A stretch of 33,613 bases of DNA from Ferrovum sp. (GCA_010435995.1 JAAGNR010000094.1:1-33613), one strand, 5' to 3'. Positions 7,636 through 16,109 are shown, numbered from the stretch's first letter. Notes: generated by a model from the sequence alone, not told the origin. Program-made: numbers and translations.

Positions 7636-9947
7636 GGGCCTGAAGCAGGAAGCCTCGCGTCCGAAGCACTCCCCGGCAAAGGAATGGCAGTGGGGATGGT
7701 CGAAGCATGCAGCGGATCCACGAAAGGAGCGCCCGAACCCCGCGCCGAGGTCAACGGAGTCAAGGTTTCGTTGGACAAGACCCGGATATTCACCGGTTCG
7801 TTGTTCCGTATCCCCTGTGTCCATTCATAGCGATCGTTGGTCAGGGCATCGCTTTGTTCCGCCGTACGAATCACATAGGGCCGCAGAAACAGCATCAGGT
7901 TATCTTTGATCCGTGCTTTCCCTTCGTAACGAAACATCCACCCAAGATAAGGGATATCAGCCAGCCAAGGAGTCTTTTCCATGGAATCGGAATAACTGTC
8001 TGACAGAAGCCCGCCCAATACGATCAACTGCCCGTCCTGAACCAACACGCTGGAATCCACCGAACGCTTGTTATAGGTTGGTCCATTGACATTGTTCAGG
8101 GTGGAGGCATCCACCGTGGAGGACTCTTCGTAAATCTGCAGTTTGACCAACCCCCCCTCGGAAATCTGGGGCCGAATCCGCAGGGTCAACCCCACATCCT
8201 TGCGATCCACCGTGGTGAAGGGATTAACTGTCCCAGTAATACCGGTCTGGGCATAGGAACCCGTGACAAAGGGAATATTTTGAGCGATGATGATCTGCGC
8301 GGTTTCATTGTCCAGAGTCAATAAATTCGGTGTAGACAAAACATTCACCCCACTGATGAGACTCACGGCCCGCACCAGAGCCGCCATTCCCATAACCCCG
8401 TTGAAACTGTGGAGAATCGCCAGATTAGTACCCGCTGCCGGAGTCACCAACGGGGCCGTGCTACCTGCGCCCAAATTAAGTAAACTATTGGTCTGAGATC
8501 CCAAGGTTACGATATTGCCACCCGCATTGGCCGTATTGAAATTGGTACCGGCAAACCCCTGGGTTGACCCCCCCCCCAACAAACCCTGCAATTGCGTCCC
8601 AAACTCTTCCGTCTTGTTGTCGGAAACCTCAACGATCATGGATTCCACATAGATTTGAGGGCGGCGCGCATCCAGACGATCTATGACCTCACGCAAGTTG
8701 CGATATACCCGTTCGTTGGCGGTAATGATCAGGGAATTGGTCGCAGCATCGGCTTGAATCATCCCTGCAGGCAAACTCCCCCCAGAGCCTCCCGCACTGG
8801 CGCTCGTCGCATTGCTCTGGCCACTGCCCGCAGCAGAAAATGCCGGACCTGTCGCAGACGTTCCTGAAGACGAGGCCGCCCCCCCCATTGCCGTAGATGA
8901 GGTTGCGGAGCCCTGGGAAGTTCCCGAAGTTCCCGTCGACCCACCGGTGGTACTGTTCCCGCCGAAGGGACTGCCCTGACTCGAAAATGCAGTATCCGAG
9001 GCCGAAGAAGTCAATGCACCCGTGTCTGCGGTCACAATCCCACGCAGAGTTTTGGCCAGTTTGACGGCTTCAGCATTGCGCAACGAAATCACCCAAATAT
9101 TCCCCGGCTGCACTGTGGGTGTATCGAGTTTGCCGATCAAAACCCGCAGCTGCTCCGCGCGGGTTTCCGTAGAAGCTCGAAGAATCAAGCTGTTGGTGCG
9201 AGGTTCGGGTACCGCCACCGCCTTCAGGTTGGAATCCCCCCCCGCTCCGGGTTCAGCCAAGCGATTGACCAGAGCAGCCAGATCTATGGCCAATGCATGA
9301 TGCAAAGGAATCACCTCAGCCTCTCCCACGGCTGGCATATCGATGGAGTCGATCAGACGCCCGATGCGCTGCATATTCTCTGCGTAATCGGTAATCACCA
9401 GCGTGTTATTCCCCGGATATGCAGTAATGGTATTGTTCGGTGCAATCAAAGGGCGAAGCACCGGCACCAGATTATTGGCGGACTCATACTTGAGGTGAAA
9501 CACACGGGTGACCACTTGATCACCACTCGGCGTGGGTTCCGCCCCCCCTCCCAGACCGCGGGCATCCACAGAGACTTTCCCCCCCTGAACTTTGGCATCG
9601 GCTTCCGGAACCACGCGATAAGACCCCTGGCTCTCTACCAAAGAAAACCCCTGCATCCTCAGGCTGGCCGCCAACTCATTCAACGCTTCAGCTGCCGTCA
9701 CCGGTCGATCGCTGGCCAACGTCAGGGTTCCTTTGACCCGAGGGTCCACCAGAATGGTAACGGCGGCCGCTTCACCTACCGCCTTGATCACCCCTTCCAT
9801 ATCAGCATTGACAAAATTCAGTGTCATCAAAGTTGGCTGCGCCAAAGGCTGAGGCCCCCCCGGTCCAGCCAAAACCCTATCAGCCATCACCAGACAAAAC
9901 CAACCCACCAAGAGGCACTGTACAAATTTACGATTCGGGGCTCTCAT
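7632..9947 (-). CDS. gspD: Type II secretion outer-membrane secretin GspD
   Basis: A 771-residue secretin that forms the outer-membrane exit channel. Residues 1-27 are a signal peptide (cleavage near VLA-GPG). The N0 domain (LNFVNADMEGVIKAV) follows, then repeated N1-N3 domains with typical segments (VFHLKYESANNLVPVLRPL, VIPLHHALAIDLAALVNRL, VISLRNAEAVKLAKTLRGI). A Ser/Gly/Thr-rich low-complexity insert occupies about residues 312-392, within the N3 region. The secretin core includes VLSTPNLLTLDNETAQI, a VGLTLRIRPQISEGG segment and VDSSVLVQDGQLIVLGGL. The start has GAGGA upstream. A ten-G tract encodes Gly residues near 457-460. The gene lies between gspN and gspE, an unusual place for gspD. 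Confidence 0.95.
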   Translation of the reverse strand: MRAPNRKFVQCLLVGWFCLVMADRVLAGPGGPQPLAQPTLMTLNFVNADMEGVIKAVGEAAAVTILVDPRVKGTLTLASDRPVTAAEALNELAASLRMQGFSLVESQGSYRVVPEADAKVQGGKVSVDARGLGGGAEPTPSGDQVVTRVFHLKYESANNLVPVLRPLIAPNNTITAYPGNNTLVITDYAENMQRIGRLIDSIDMPAVGEAEVIPLHHALAIDLAALVNRLAEPGAGGDSNLKAVAVPEPRTNSLILRASTETRAEQLRVLIGKLDTPTVQPGNIWVISLRNAEAVKLAKTLRGIVTADTGALTSSASDTAFSSQGSPFGGNSTTGGSTGTSGTSQGSATSSTAMGGAASSSGTSATGPAFSAAGSGQSNATSASAGGSGGSLPAGMIQADAATNSLIITANERVYRNLREVIDRLDARRPQIYVESMIVEVSDNKTEEFGTQLQGLLGGGSTQGFAGTNFNTANAGGNIVTLGSQTNSLLNLGAGSTAPLVTPAAGTNLAILHSFNGVMGMAALVRAVSLISGVNVLSTPNLLTLDNETAQIIIAQNIPFVTGSYAQTGITGTVNPFTTVDRKDVGLTLRIRPQISEGGLVKLQIYEESSTVDASTLNNVNGPTYNKRSVDSSVLVQDGQLIVLGGLLSDSYSDSMEKTPWLADIPYLGWMFRYEGKARIKDNLMLFLRPYVIRTAEQSDALTNDRYEWTQGIRNNEPVNIRVLSNETLTPLTSARGSGAPFVDPLHASTIPTAIPLPGSASDARLPASGP
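8568..8577. repeat. Ten-base G/C homopolymer in gspD
   Basis: Ten consecutive C on the plus strand (G on the coding strand) encode the Gly triplet of LLGGGST just inside the secretin core. A slip would truncate the secretin. Confidence 0.9.
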
Positions 9948-9959
9948 TCTGCCTATTCC

Positions 9960-10694
9960 TCAATGACTCCATTCAAGACGTACTCCCTCTCCTTCAGGTT
10001 TCCCGAGAATACTCAAAAAACCCGATAGTAGAACCCGATCTTCCGGATCAACAGCCGCATGCCCAATAAAGTGAAAATGCCCTGCACTCTCCTCCCCATG
10101 CCCTTGCAAACGCAATGGACCCTGGTGGGTCACCAGAGTCATATGCCCCCCAGTTTGCCCCCCCATGAGACGAACCTCATAATCCCCCAACGGGGAAAGG
10201 GGAGCCATAGGAGTGCCCGCATGCATCCATATTCCATCCACTGTCCAGGGTGCCTGCCATCCCTGCCCGTTCCAGCGTGCTGCTCCCCAATGAAGATCGA
10301 CTAGACCAGAAGGGTGCAAAGTAGTGAACGGAGACCCCAAACCATCCAGCAATGCGGCCGGGAATTCTGCCTGACCAGGCTGCCATTCTCCTTGGCCCCA
10401 GCGCCATTGTCCTGAAAAATCCAAATGGGATTGAACATCCGCCTGATGCAATGACCATCGAAGCCCTCCCCAAACCGGTTGTAGCCGCCATTCTACTCTT
10501 CCCGGCCAGTGCACCGTTTGCGAATTGCCCAGCCAGTTAACTTCGGCAGAACCTTGCCACAGGGTGCCGGTTTCATTACTCAGTTTCAAATGCCCCTCAC
10601 TCCAGCCGAGCAACTTGACGGAAAACCACGTTGCTGGAAAATTGATCAGGAAAACCCCACAAAAAAGCATCCATCCCAGAAAAAGTCTCTTCAT
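9960..10694 (-). CDS. gspN: Type II secretion protein GspN
   Basis: A 244-residue protein with one N-terminal membrane anchor (about residues 5-27, FLGWMLFCGVFLINFPATWF). The periplasmic part has the GspN pattern: SNETGTLWQGSAEV, then repeated beta-strands with HWPGRVEWRL and FSGQWRWGQGEWQ. GspN is an accessory component, absent from many type II systems, and its exact job is unsettled. The start ATG overlaps the gspM stop as ATGA, and the gspD start follows 12 bases after its stop. Confidence 0.85.
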   Translation of the reverse strand: MKRLFLGWMLFCGVFLINFPATWFSVKLLGWSEGHLKLSNETGTLWQGSAEVNWLGNSQTVHWPGRVEWRLQPVWGGLRWSLHQADVQSHLDFSGQWRWGQGEWQPGQAEFPAALLDGLGSPFTTLHPSGLVDLHWGAARWNGQGWQAPWTVDGIWMHAGTPMAPLSPLGDYEVRLMGGQTGGHMTLVTHQGPLRLQGHGEESAGHFHFIGHAAVDPEDRVLLSGFLSILGKPEGEGVRLEWSH

Positions 10695-11161
10695 TTCCGT
10701 ACACCCAGCAGAAATCGGACATCGAAGTGGTCACTCTGCCGTTCGATGTCTGCCTCACGAACTTCCCATCCCGCCTGACCAGCCGCTCTGTCGAGGGCTT
10801 GCAGTACGGAAGTCAGCTCTTTGCCTTGCCAGTGCAAAGCGATCTCGTTGTCCTGCGCATGAACCTCCATACCTGGAAAGGTAATGGTCAGCTGTCGAAT
10901 CGCTGCTTCTCCCGTGCTACCAACTCCCGGCTTGCCACCGACGGGAGACAACGGTATGTCTTGGAGCTGTTCCACTGCGGCACGCAGTTCAGGCAATTGT
11001 CCTGTCAGCGTTTCCACCCCCTCATCCGCCCATTGCCAGACCTGCACCAGCACAGCCAATACCAGCACCAACCCCAGAAAAGCCAATAAACCCTGTTCAC
11101 GAGGTTGGCGTTGACCCCAAAGGGAAATCAGCAAATGTGACACAGCGCGCATCCAGTTCAT
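10691..11161 (-). CDS. gspM: Type II secretion inner-membrane protein GspM
   Basis: A 156-residue bitopic protein. A short cytoplasmic N-terminus with RQPREQ precedes one membrane helix at about residues 24-45 (GLLAFLGLVLVLAVLVQVWQ). A helical stretch and a small periplasmic ferredoxin-like domain follow. Length and layout fit GspM, which partners GspL in the platform. It overlaps gspL and gspN by four bases at each end, so translation is probably coupled. Confidence 0.87.
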   Translation of the reverse strand: MNWMRAVSHLLISLWGQRQPREQGLLAFLGLVLVLAVLVQVWQWADEGVETLTGQLPELRAAVEQLQDIPLSPVGGKPGVGSTGEAAIRQLTITFPGMEVHAQDNEIALHWQGKELTSVLQALDRAAGQAGWEVREADIERQSDHFDVRFLLGVRK

Positions 11162-12297
11162 GGTTGTCGCTCCTCCAGCACCCAGGTCTCTTTATCTCGG
11201 GCATGCCAGCGCAATCCACGGCGTTGTGCCTCGTCTACCAAAGCTCCCGGTTCAGTGCCTGGAGCGAATCGTACTTCCATTCGATGATCCCGAAAGTGCC
11301 AGGCCACAGGGGTCAAAGAGGAATGATGCGCCATCAATTCGGTCAGTTCGCTGCTCAGATGAACGAAGTCTCCCTGCAAACCCTTAGCCCCTGATGACAT
11401 CCATCGTTGCTGATGAACCCAAGCGTCCAGAGAATCCTCTGCCACCAACGCTCCGCCATGGAGCTGAACCTCACTTTGCTCCTCGCCGCGCAAGACGTGA
11501 TACTCCCAGCCCAATCGCGCCCACTGGGAAAATACCCCAAAATACGTCACTAGCAATAATCCCGCCATGGCATATCCTACGCCACGCCACACTCGCCACC
11601 ATTGTTGAAAGCCCCGGGAGGCCCAGTCAAACTGGCACAGATCGATCCCTCCCTCGTCTGGTCGCGAGTGCGTCAACCACTGTTCCTGAGTCATCTCCAC
11701 TCGCGTCAAACCCGCGCACCAAGGCAAACGATCCAATGCTTCATGGGTGCCGCCTCTCAGGCCGCCCCCCCTCCCCTGAAGATCGCACCAGCCGTGCGCC
11801 GTGCCATCATCCAGAGCTTCGAGGGTCGGAAATCGCCAACTTCCGGTCTGACCCCGGTCCAACCAATCCTGCGCCGGATGGATTCTGATGACACTGGCCC
11901 GATCCACGAAGGCTCCGTGAATGAAGGCCATCCACGCCCGATCCATAACTGCCACGTGAAACTGGTCGAGAATCTTTTCCGAAAGGGCAAAATGCAGCTC
12001 TTCCACTGCGCCCAGCAAGGCTGGTTCAAGTACATTGGGCAACGCCTCTCGCCATTGTCCTCGGGGAATCGCCTCGAGCCAGGCGGCATCGGTTTCAAGC
12101 ACGGTGACATCGCACGGGGGCAGGATCAGTTCCCAAACCTCCACCATGGGCAGTTGTTCGGGCAAAGCCACCCCCGAGCGCACCACCGCTTCCCCCGCCA
12201 TCACACAAAATGGTAATGGAATCCACTGCCACTCACTGGCAGGAAGCACCAATGGTTTGAGGGGGAGAAGCACGCGGCCAATTAATTTTCCTTTCAT
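11158..12297 (-). CDS. gspL: Type II secretion protein GspL
   Basis: GspL links the GspE ATPase to the inner-membrane platform. I start it at ATG 12297 (379 aa), where ATGA overlaps the gspK stop; an upstream in-frame start lies inside gspK. Residues 1 to ~235 form the cytoplasmic actin-like domain, with the segment LPPCDVTVLETDAAWLEAIP typical of GspL. One membrane helix lies at about 239-258 (GVGYAMAGLLLVTYFGVFSQ), followed by a periplasmic ferredoxin-like domain ending in a predicted strand (HRMEVRFAPG). Both position and architecture support the call. Confidence 0.88.
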   Translation of the reverse strand: MKGKLIGRVLLPLKPLVLPASEWQWIPLPFCVMAGEAVVRSGVALPEQLPMVEVWELILPPCDVTVLETDAAWLEAIPRGQWREALPNVLEPALLGAVEELHFALSEKILDQFHVAVMDRAWMAFIHGAFVDRASVIRIHPAQDWLDRGQTGSWRFPTLEALDDGTAHGWCDLQGRGGGLRGGTHEALDRLPWCAGLTRVEMTQEQWLTHSRPDEGGIDLCQFDWASRGFQQWWRVWRGVGYAMAGLLLVTYFGVFSQWARLGWEYHVLRGEEQSEVQLHGGALVAEDSLDAWVHQQRWMSSGAKGLQGDFVHLSSELTELMAHHSSLTPVAWHFRDHRMEVRFAPGTEPGALVDEAQRRGLRWHARDKETWVLEERQP

Positions 12298-13337
12298 CCG
12301 CCCCCCTCCGACTGCCCCCATCCCACGGTCCAACCTTGCTGCTCATGAATCACCTGGGTCTCTTGCCCTACTCCCTGGTGACGGGCTACCAATGCCTGCC
12401 TACGCTGCACCGCTTCTGACCGGCGCAACTCCTCCAATACAAAAAAATAATCGGACCCGACCCCCAACAAACCGACTGAAACACTTGGCAATTCGGGCAG
12501 AGCTGCGTTGAGACGACGCTGGAGATCTGCCATGTCGACAAAAAAATTCTGTTGCCGACCCTGTATCACCCCATTCAACCGAGCCGGATCCACCCCCAGC
12601 ATGGCCCCCAGCACTGTGGCTGAAGCAGTATTGGCATTCACGGTCGTAGGTCTGGGCAAAATGACGATGACATCATTCAGTCGTTTCAGCGTCATGGGAT
12701 CGGCATCTGGAAACCAGGCAGAGAGTTCACTGACGCTGCCTAACGGCATCGGCGCCTCCAGACGGGCGCGCTCATTCCACGGTGATGCACCGCCACCGGA
12801 TAAGCCACTGCCTTGGTGATTGGGAGCAGGATCAAAACGACTGGTCAGCACCCGTTGGGCAATGCTGCTTGCCTGTGCGGGATCCAAACCCAGCGCTGTC
12901 AACAGACGCTGAAAAGCCTCCAGCGCCTTGGTATCGATTTCTGTTGCCGCCACCCACCCCCGATCCCCTTGAGGGTTCCGTACTTTGACCAGAGACATGA
13001 GATTGAAGCGCCCTTGAGCGTCGATGATGCGCCCTGTCAAGCGGCTGTCGAATGAGTCCTCTCCCAGGACCTTGGATAAGGGAATATCACTGATGGGCAA
13101 AGCCCAGACTTCTCCCAAATGATCCACTGCCCCCGTTACGCGCAGATCATCCCGCAGAATGAGACGGGCCCAGTCCAGGGCACCTTCTCCCATTTGTTCG
13201 GTCTGATCTCGAACGCGTTGGTTTTCGAGCAGGCGCATCCGGCGCTGTTCGCCGCGCATCATGCCCCCCGCCAGCACAGCCACCAACACAGCCAACAGCA
13301 AAGCCATGAGCAGGGCGGCACCACGGTCCCGTGCCAT
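12294..13337 (-). CDS. gspK: Type II secretion minor pseudopilin GspK
   Basis: The large minor pseudopilin thought to cap the pseudopilus tip. ATG 13337 gives 347 residues and lies five bases after the gspJ stop with GAGGG just upstream. A TTG at 13364 is possible but would overlap gspJ. The N-terminus has a prepilin peptidase site after Gly6 (RDRG-AALLMALLLAVL). As usual for GspK, mature position 5 is not Glu. The globular part contains GRIIDAQGRFNL and a helix-hairpin-helix-like region (VNANTASATVLGAML), both typical. Confidence 0.93.
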   Translation of the reverse strand: MARDRGAALLMALLLAVLVAVLAGGMMRGEQRRMRLLENQRVRDQTEQMGEGALDWARLILRDDLRVTGAVDHLGEVWALPISDIPLSKVLGEDSFDSRLTGRIIDAQGRFNLMSLVKVRNPQGDRGWVAATEIDTKALEAFQRLLTALGLDPAQASSIAQRVLTSRFDPAPNHQGSGLSGGGASPWNERARLEAPMPLGSVSELSAWFPDADPMTLKRLNDVIVILPRPTTVNANTASATVLGAMLGVDPARLNGVIQGRQQNFFVDMADLQRRLNAALPELPSVSVGLLGVGSDYFFVLEELRRSEAVQRRQALVARHQGVGQETQVIHEQQGWTVGWGQSEGGG

Positions 13338-13342
13338 CGCCC

Positions 13343-13918
13343 TCAGTCCTGCCCCGTGAGGCAAACCTGGCGCAAGGGAATCTCTGTCCCTGCCAAAGGA
13401 ATAGCCAGTTCCATGCCCCGAATCAGGGTTCCTGGCGCAGTTGCTACTGCCGTTGCCCAGCCTGTATCAGACCACACGCGCGCCTGCAAGCCGATGCTTC
13501 CCGGTACGGTCAGTTCGCCCACCTTCCCGGTCAGTTCCCCTCCTTGAACCAAAGCCTGCCAATCCGCTTCCCAATCACCGCGATTCTGGAACGGGCCACG
13601 ATCGAGTCGTTTCAATCCCCCCCCCGCATACACATAACCGATGCGATGGACTCCATCCTCAGCTTGAACCAACCAGGCAATCTGGTTTTCCCCAATCTGT
13701 ACTGGAGGTCCATCACGCCATTGATCTGGGGGCAATAATCCCTGACAATCATGGCGCCATTGATTAAAAAAATATTGAGTCTCTTCCAACGCGTCTCCAC
13801 GGGATTTCAATATCGTCTGGGTGCGTGTCAGGGATTCCAGAACGCGCCAGGACATGATCGCCATCAATGAAACCAGCAACGCCACGACCATCACTTCCAC
13901 TAGGGTAAACCCGCGCAT
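13343..13918 (-). CDS. gspJ: Type II secretion minor pseudopilin GspJ
   Basis: A 191-residue minor pseudopilin. The prepilin site is MRG-FTLVEVMVVALLVSL, with the conserved Glu at mature position 5, followed by the hydrophobic helix and a globular C-terminus (DALEETQYFFNQWRHDCQ is GspJ-like). The ATG directly follows the gspI stop with no gap. Nine G on the coding strand encode Gly residues near residue 100. Confidence 0.93.
   Translation of the reverse strand: MRGFTLVEVMVVALLVSLMAIMSWRVLESLTRTQTILKSRGDALEETQYFFNQWRHDCQGLLPPDQWRDGPPVQIGENQIAWLVQAEDGVHRIGYVYAGGGLKRLDRGPFQNRGDWEADWQALVQGGELTGKVGELTVPGSIGLQARVWSDTGWATAVATAPGTLIRGMELAIPLAGTEIPLRQVCLTGQD
13617..13625. repeat. Nine-base G/C homopolymer in gspJ
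   Basis: Nine consecutive C on the plus strand (G on the coding strand) encode the Gly run of YAGGGLKRL in GspJ. Confidence 0.9.
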
Positions 13919-14314
13919 CTAGAGTACCTGCGCCGGATTATCCGGGATCACGGTGATGACATGAGCCAGCACGGGCGCCTCACCTTCCTGAGTCACCCCC
14001 ACTTCCACCCGGCGAAAAGAAGGATTAGGCGTATCGGTGACCACTTGGTGACAAACGAAACGATAACGCCCTTGGGCACAGGAAAAATCCTGACTGCCGA
14101 TTCCCGGCCAACTCCGTGCCAAGCGCAATTCATCCAAGGCGTTGACCGCGCTCCATTGTGCCGCCAATCTGGCGGGAACAGCCTCCCCCACCCGGGTGGC
14201 TCCACCTAATGTGCGCATCCCTGCGCCCAAAGACAACGCCATGATGAACAAAGCCACGAGCACTTCGAGCAAAGAAAAACCCTGTTCAAGGTTCCCAGTT
14301 GCCGATGTCCGCAT
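13919..14314 (-). CDS. gspI: Type II secretion minor pseudopilin GspI
   Basis: A 131-residue minor pseudopilin. I chose ATG 14314 because AAGGA lies five bases upstream. It gives a short leader ending in the prepilin site EQG-FSLLEVLVALFIMALSL, with Glu at mature position 5. Farther upstream starts would run deep into gspG. The WSAVNALDELRLARSW segment is characteristic of GspI. It overlaps the end of gspG by 29 bases. Confidence 0.93.
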   Translation of the reverse strand: MRTSATGNLEQGFSLLEVLVALFIMALSLGAGMRTLGGATRVGEAVPARLAAQWSAVNALDELRLARSWPGIGSQDFSCAQGRYRFVCHQVVTDTPNPSFRRVEVGVTQEGEAPVLAHVITVIPDNPAQVL

Positions 14315-14741
14315 CGTTATCCTTCCCTCCCGGTTGTCCATCTGCCCCCAGACTCCATACATCGATTTCCCCATGCTGCCCCGGATTGGCGTACTGGTAC
14401 GGGTGCCCCCATGGATCCTTAGGCAAGTTGTCCAAGGTCTGCATCCATCCCGAGGGAACGGGATCCTGCGCCGGTTGCTTGACCAATGCCGCTAGTCCCT
14501 GTTCCGAAGTAGGATAGCGCCCCACATCAAGTCGGTATAGCTTCAGCGCTTGCATCAAACTGGCGATATCCTGTCGAGCCGCCAACTTGCGTGCCTGATC
14601 AGGCCGATTCATCACACGCGGCACGATCATCCCCGCCAAAATCGCAATGATCACCATCACCACCATGATTTCGATCAGGGTGAACCCTCGCTCACCGCCA
14701 CCGTACCTCCCCTGCCGTCCCTCAACACTCGCTTTACTCAC
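14286..14741 (-). CDS. gspG: Type II secretion major pseudopilin GspG
   Basis: The 151-residue major pseudopilin that polymerises into the secretion piston. The leader ends at GERG-FTLIEIMVVMVIIAIL. The family motifs DIASLMQALKLYRLDVGRYP, TSEQGLAALV, DPWGHPYQY and the C-terminal calcium-site region WSLGADGQPGG...DADIGNW are all present. The start is GTG with a perfect AGGAGG (14749-14754 on the complement) seven bases upstream. It is the first gene of the minus-strand operon. No gspH follows: gspI comes next. Confidence 0.96.
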   Translation of the reverse strand: MSKASVEGRQGRYGGGERGFTLIEIMVVMVIIAILAGMIVPRVMNRPDQARKLAARQDIASLMQALKLYRLDVGRYPTSEQGLAALVKQPAQDPVPSGWMQTLDNLPKDPWGHPYQYANPGQHGEIDVWSLGADGQPGGKDNDADIGNWEP

Positions 14742-14775
14742 GCCCCAACCTCCTACCGTTCTAGCTTACCGCCGA

Positions 14776-14804
14776 AACCTACCAGACCTGCCCGAAGAAC
14801 ACAA
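14776..14804 (-). promoter_or_regulatory. Candidate promoter of the gsp operon
   Basis: On the minus strand TTGTGT (14804-14799) and TAGGTT (14781-14776) are separated by 17 bases, upstream of gspG. The rest of the 218-bp gap between gspG and gspC (14742-14959) shows no gene. It presumably also holds the gspC promoter. Confidence 0.3.
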
Positions 14805-14959
14805 GAACCCATTTTTCCATAACCAATGTTCCACCCCCGCAGTATCTCCGGATACGCGGTCAAGCACAACCATTCGCGGACCCAACGCCACAGCAAAACA
14901 CCGAATCCGTCTTTATAAGTCCTGATTTCCAGACTTTTAATGGGGTAGAATAGGATCTT

Positions 14960-15430
14960 ATGAAACCCATTTACGCCTTAAACTCCCCACGGTTTTCCCG
15001 CCTTCTGACAGAAACTCCTCGCGTGTTGCAGTGGGTGGTCTGGGGCGTGTCCGCAGGAGTATCAGGTTATTGGGCCAGTCAGTTGCTGGCACCGGCACCC
15101 CATCTCATGGCGCGCCCAGCCGCTGTTGCCGATCCCGCTCCGTCACACTGGATAGGTCTGTTTGCCGTACCAGAGAGCCATGTCACGGTCCAACTTCGCG
15201 GACTCGTGGCTGCAGACGAAGGGAGCGCCGGAGGAATTGCTCTGCTGGCCGTGGACAACGGCCCAACCCGAGCCTACCGAGTAGGACGAGAAATCGCACC
15301 GGGAGTCGTGCTACAGCATGTGGGCCAGCATGACGTGACCCTCACCCGCCACTCGGGAGACGAAACCCTGACGCTGGTTTCCCCTCCCCCTGCTAAGGGG
15401 ATCACATTTGGCCCGCCTCGCCCTCATTGA
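14960..15430 (+). CDS. gspC: Type II secretion protein GspC, short form without PDZ
   Basis: A 156-residue protein with a cytoplasmic N-terminus, one membrane helix (about residues 23-43, VLQWVVWGVSAGVSGYWASQ), an Ala/Pro linker and a periplasmic HR domain. The HR pattern is clear: IGLFAV, VQLRGLVAADEGSAGGIALL, then YRVGREIAPGVVLQHVG and VTLTRHSGDETLTL. In the family the HR domain binds the N0 domain of GspD and links the inner and outer membrane parts. The usual C-terminal PDZ or coiled-coil domain is absent, so this is a minimal GspC. AGGAT precedes the ATG. It is divergent from the other secretion genes and supplies the only component missing from them apart from GspH and the peptidase. 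Confidence 0.82.
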   Translation: MKPIYALNSPRFSRLLTETPRVLQWVVWGVSAGVSGYWASQLLAPAPHLMARPAAVADPAPSHWIGLFAVPESHVTVQLRGLVAADEGSAGGIALLAVDNGPTRAYRVGREIAPGVVLQHVGQHDVTLTRHSGDETLTLVSPPPAKGITFGPPRPH

Positions 15431-16109
15431 CCGCGGGCGCGGTCTGGCCATCGCCATGATGGTGGTGTTCCATGGTTGTTATGATTCCACCTATTTTGGT
15501 TTCACCCACTTTGATATGCTGGGTTCGCCCTTCTGGACCACTTGGCGCACCCTGATTGTCACCCTTTTCGTCTTCCTGTCTGGAATCAGTTTGACCCTCG
15601 GGCGCCAGGCGGCACCCTCGCGGGTCCGCCTCCGTCTCGTCAAACTGGGCGCAAGCGCCCTACTGGTGAGTGCCGTTACCGCCGTATTGTTTGGGGCCCG
15701 CTGGATTTACTTTGGAGTCCTGCACTTTTATTTCCTGGCCACCCTGATCACACGACGATGGCTGGGTTTCCCAAAATTACTCGGCTTGGCTGGAATTTTA
15801 CTCCTTGGAGTAGGACAACTGGGATGGACTTCCATGGACCCACGCTGGCTCAACTGGATTGGGCTGGCTGCAGACAAACCGGCCACCGAGGACTACGCCC
15901 CCTTGCTCCCCTGGCTGGGGGTACTGTGGATCGGCGTCTGGATGGGCAATCATCCGCTGCTGCACAGCCTGTCCAAGCAGGCGAAACCCCCTGGGCACCT
16001 GGGGGATCGTGCATTGCAAGGAATGGGACGACACGGCTTGCTGATATATCTGATTCACCAACCCATCCTGTTTGGCCTGTTCACTGCCTTACGAGCCCTG
16101 CAAGGATAA
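15408..16109 (+). CDS. DUF1624 / HGSNAT-like integral membrane protein
   Basis: A 233-residue polytopic protein of the DUF1624 group, related to the heparan-alpha-glucosaminide N-acetyltransferase catalytic domain. Visible are the N-terminal LIDRGRGLAIAMMVVFHGCYD, with a membrane-embedded His22, and about seven hydrophobic segments ending with GRHGLLIYLIHQPILFGL. Family members are thought to acylate sugars across a membrane; the substrate here is unknown. The start is TTG at 15408 with AAGGGG eight bases upstream. It overlaps the end of gspC by 23 bases in another frame, so translation is likely coupled. It converges with the EamA transporter, three bases away. Confidence 0.78.
   Translation: MARLALIDRGRGLAIAMMVVFHGCYDSTYFGFTHFDMLGSPFWTTWRTLIVTLFVFLSGISLTLGRQAAPSRVRLRLVKLGASALLVSAVTAVLFGARWIYFGVLHFYFLATLITRRWLGFPKLLGLAGILLLGVGQLGWTSMDPRWLNWIGLAADKPATEDYAPLLPWLGVLWIGVWMGNHPLLHSLSKQAKPPGHLGDRALQGMGRHGLLIYLIHQPILFGLFTALRALQG

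Noticed and set aside
7636-7824. N-terminal extension of GspE
   Set aside because: The extra 63 residues are gspD sequence in another frame. The ATGA overlap at 7632-7635 gives a normal GspE start.
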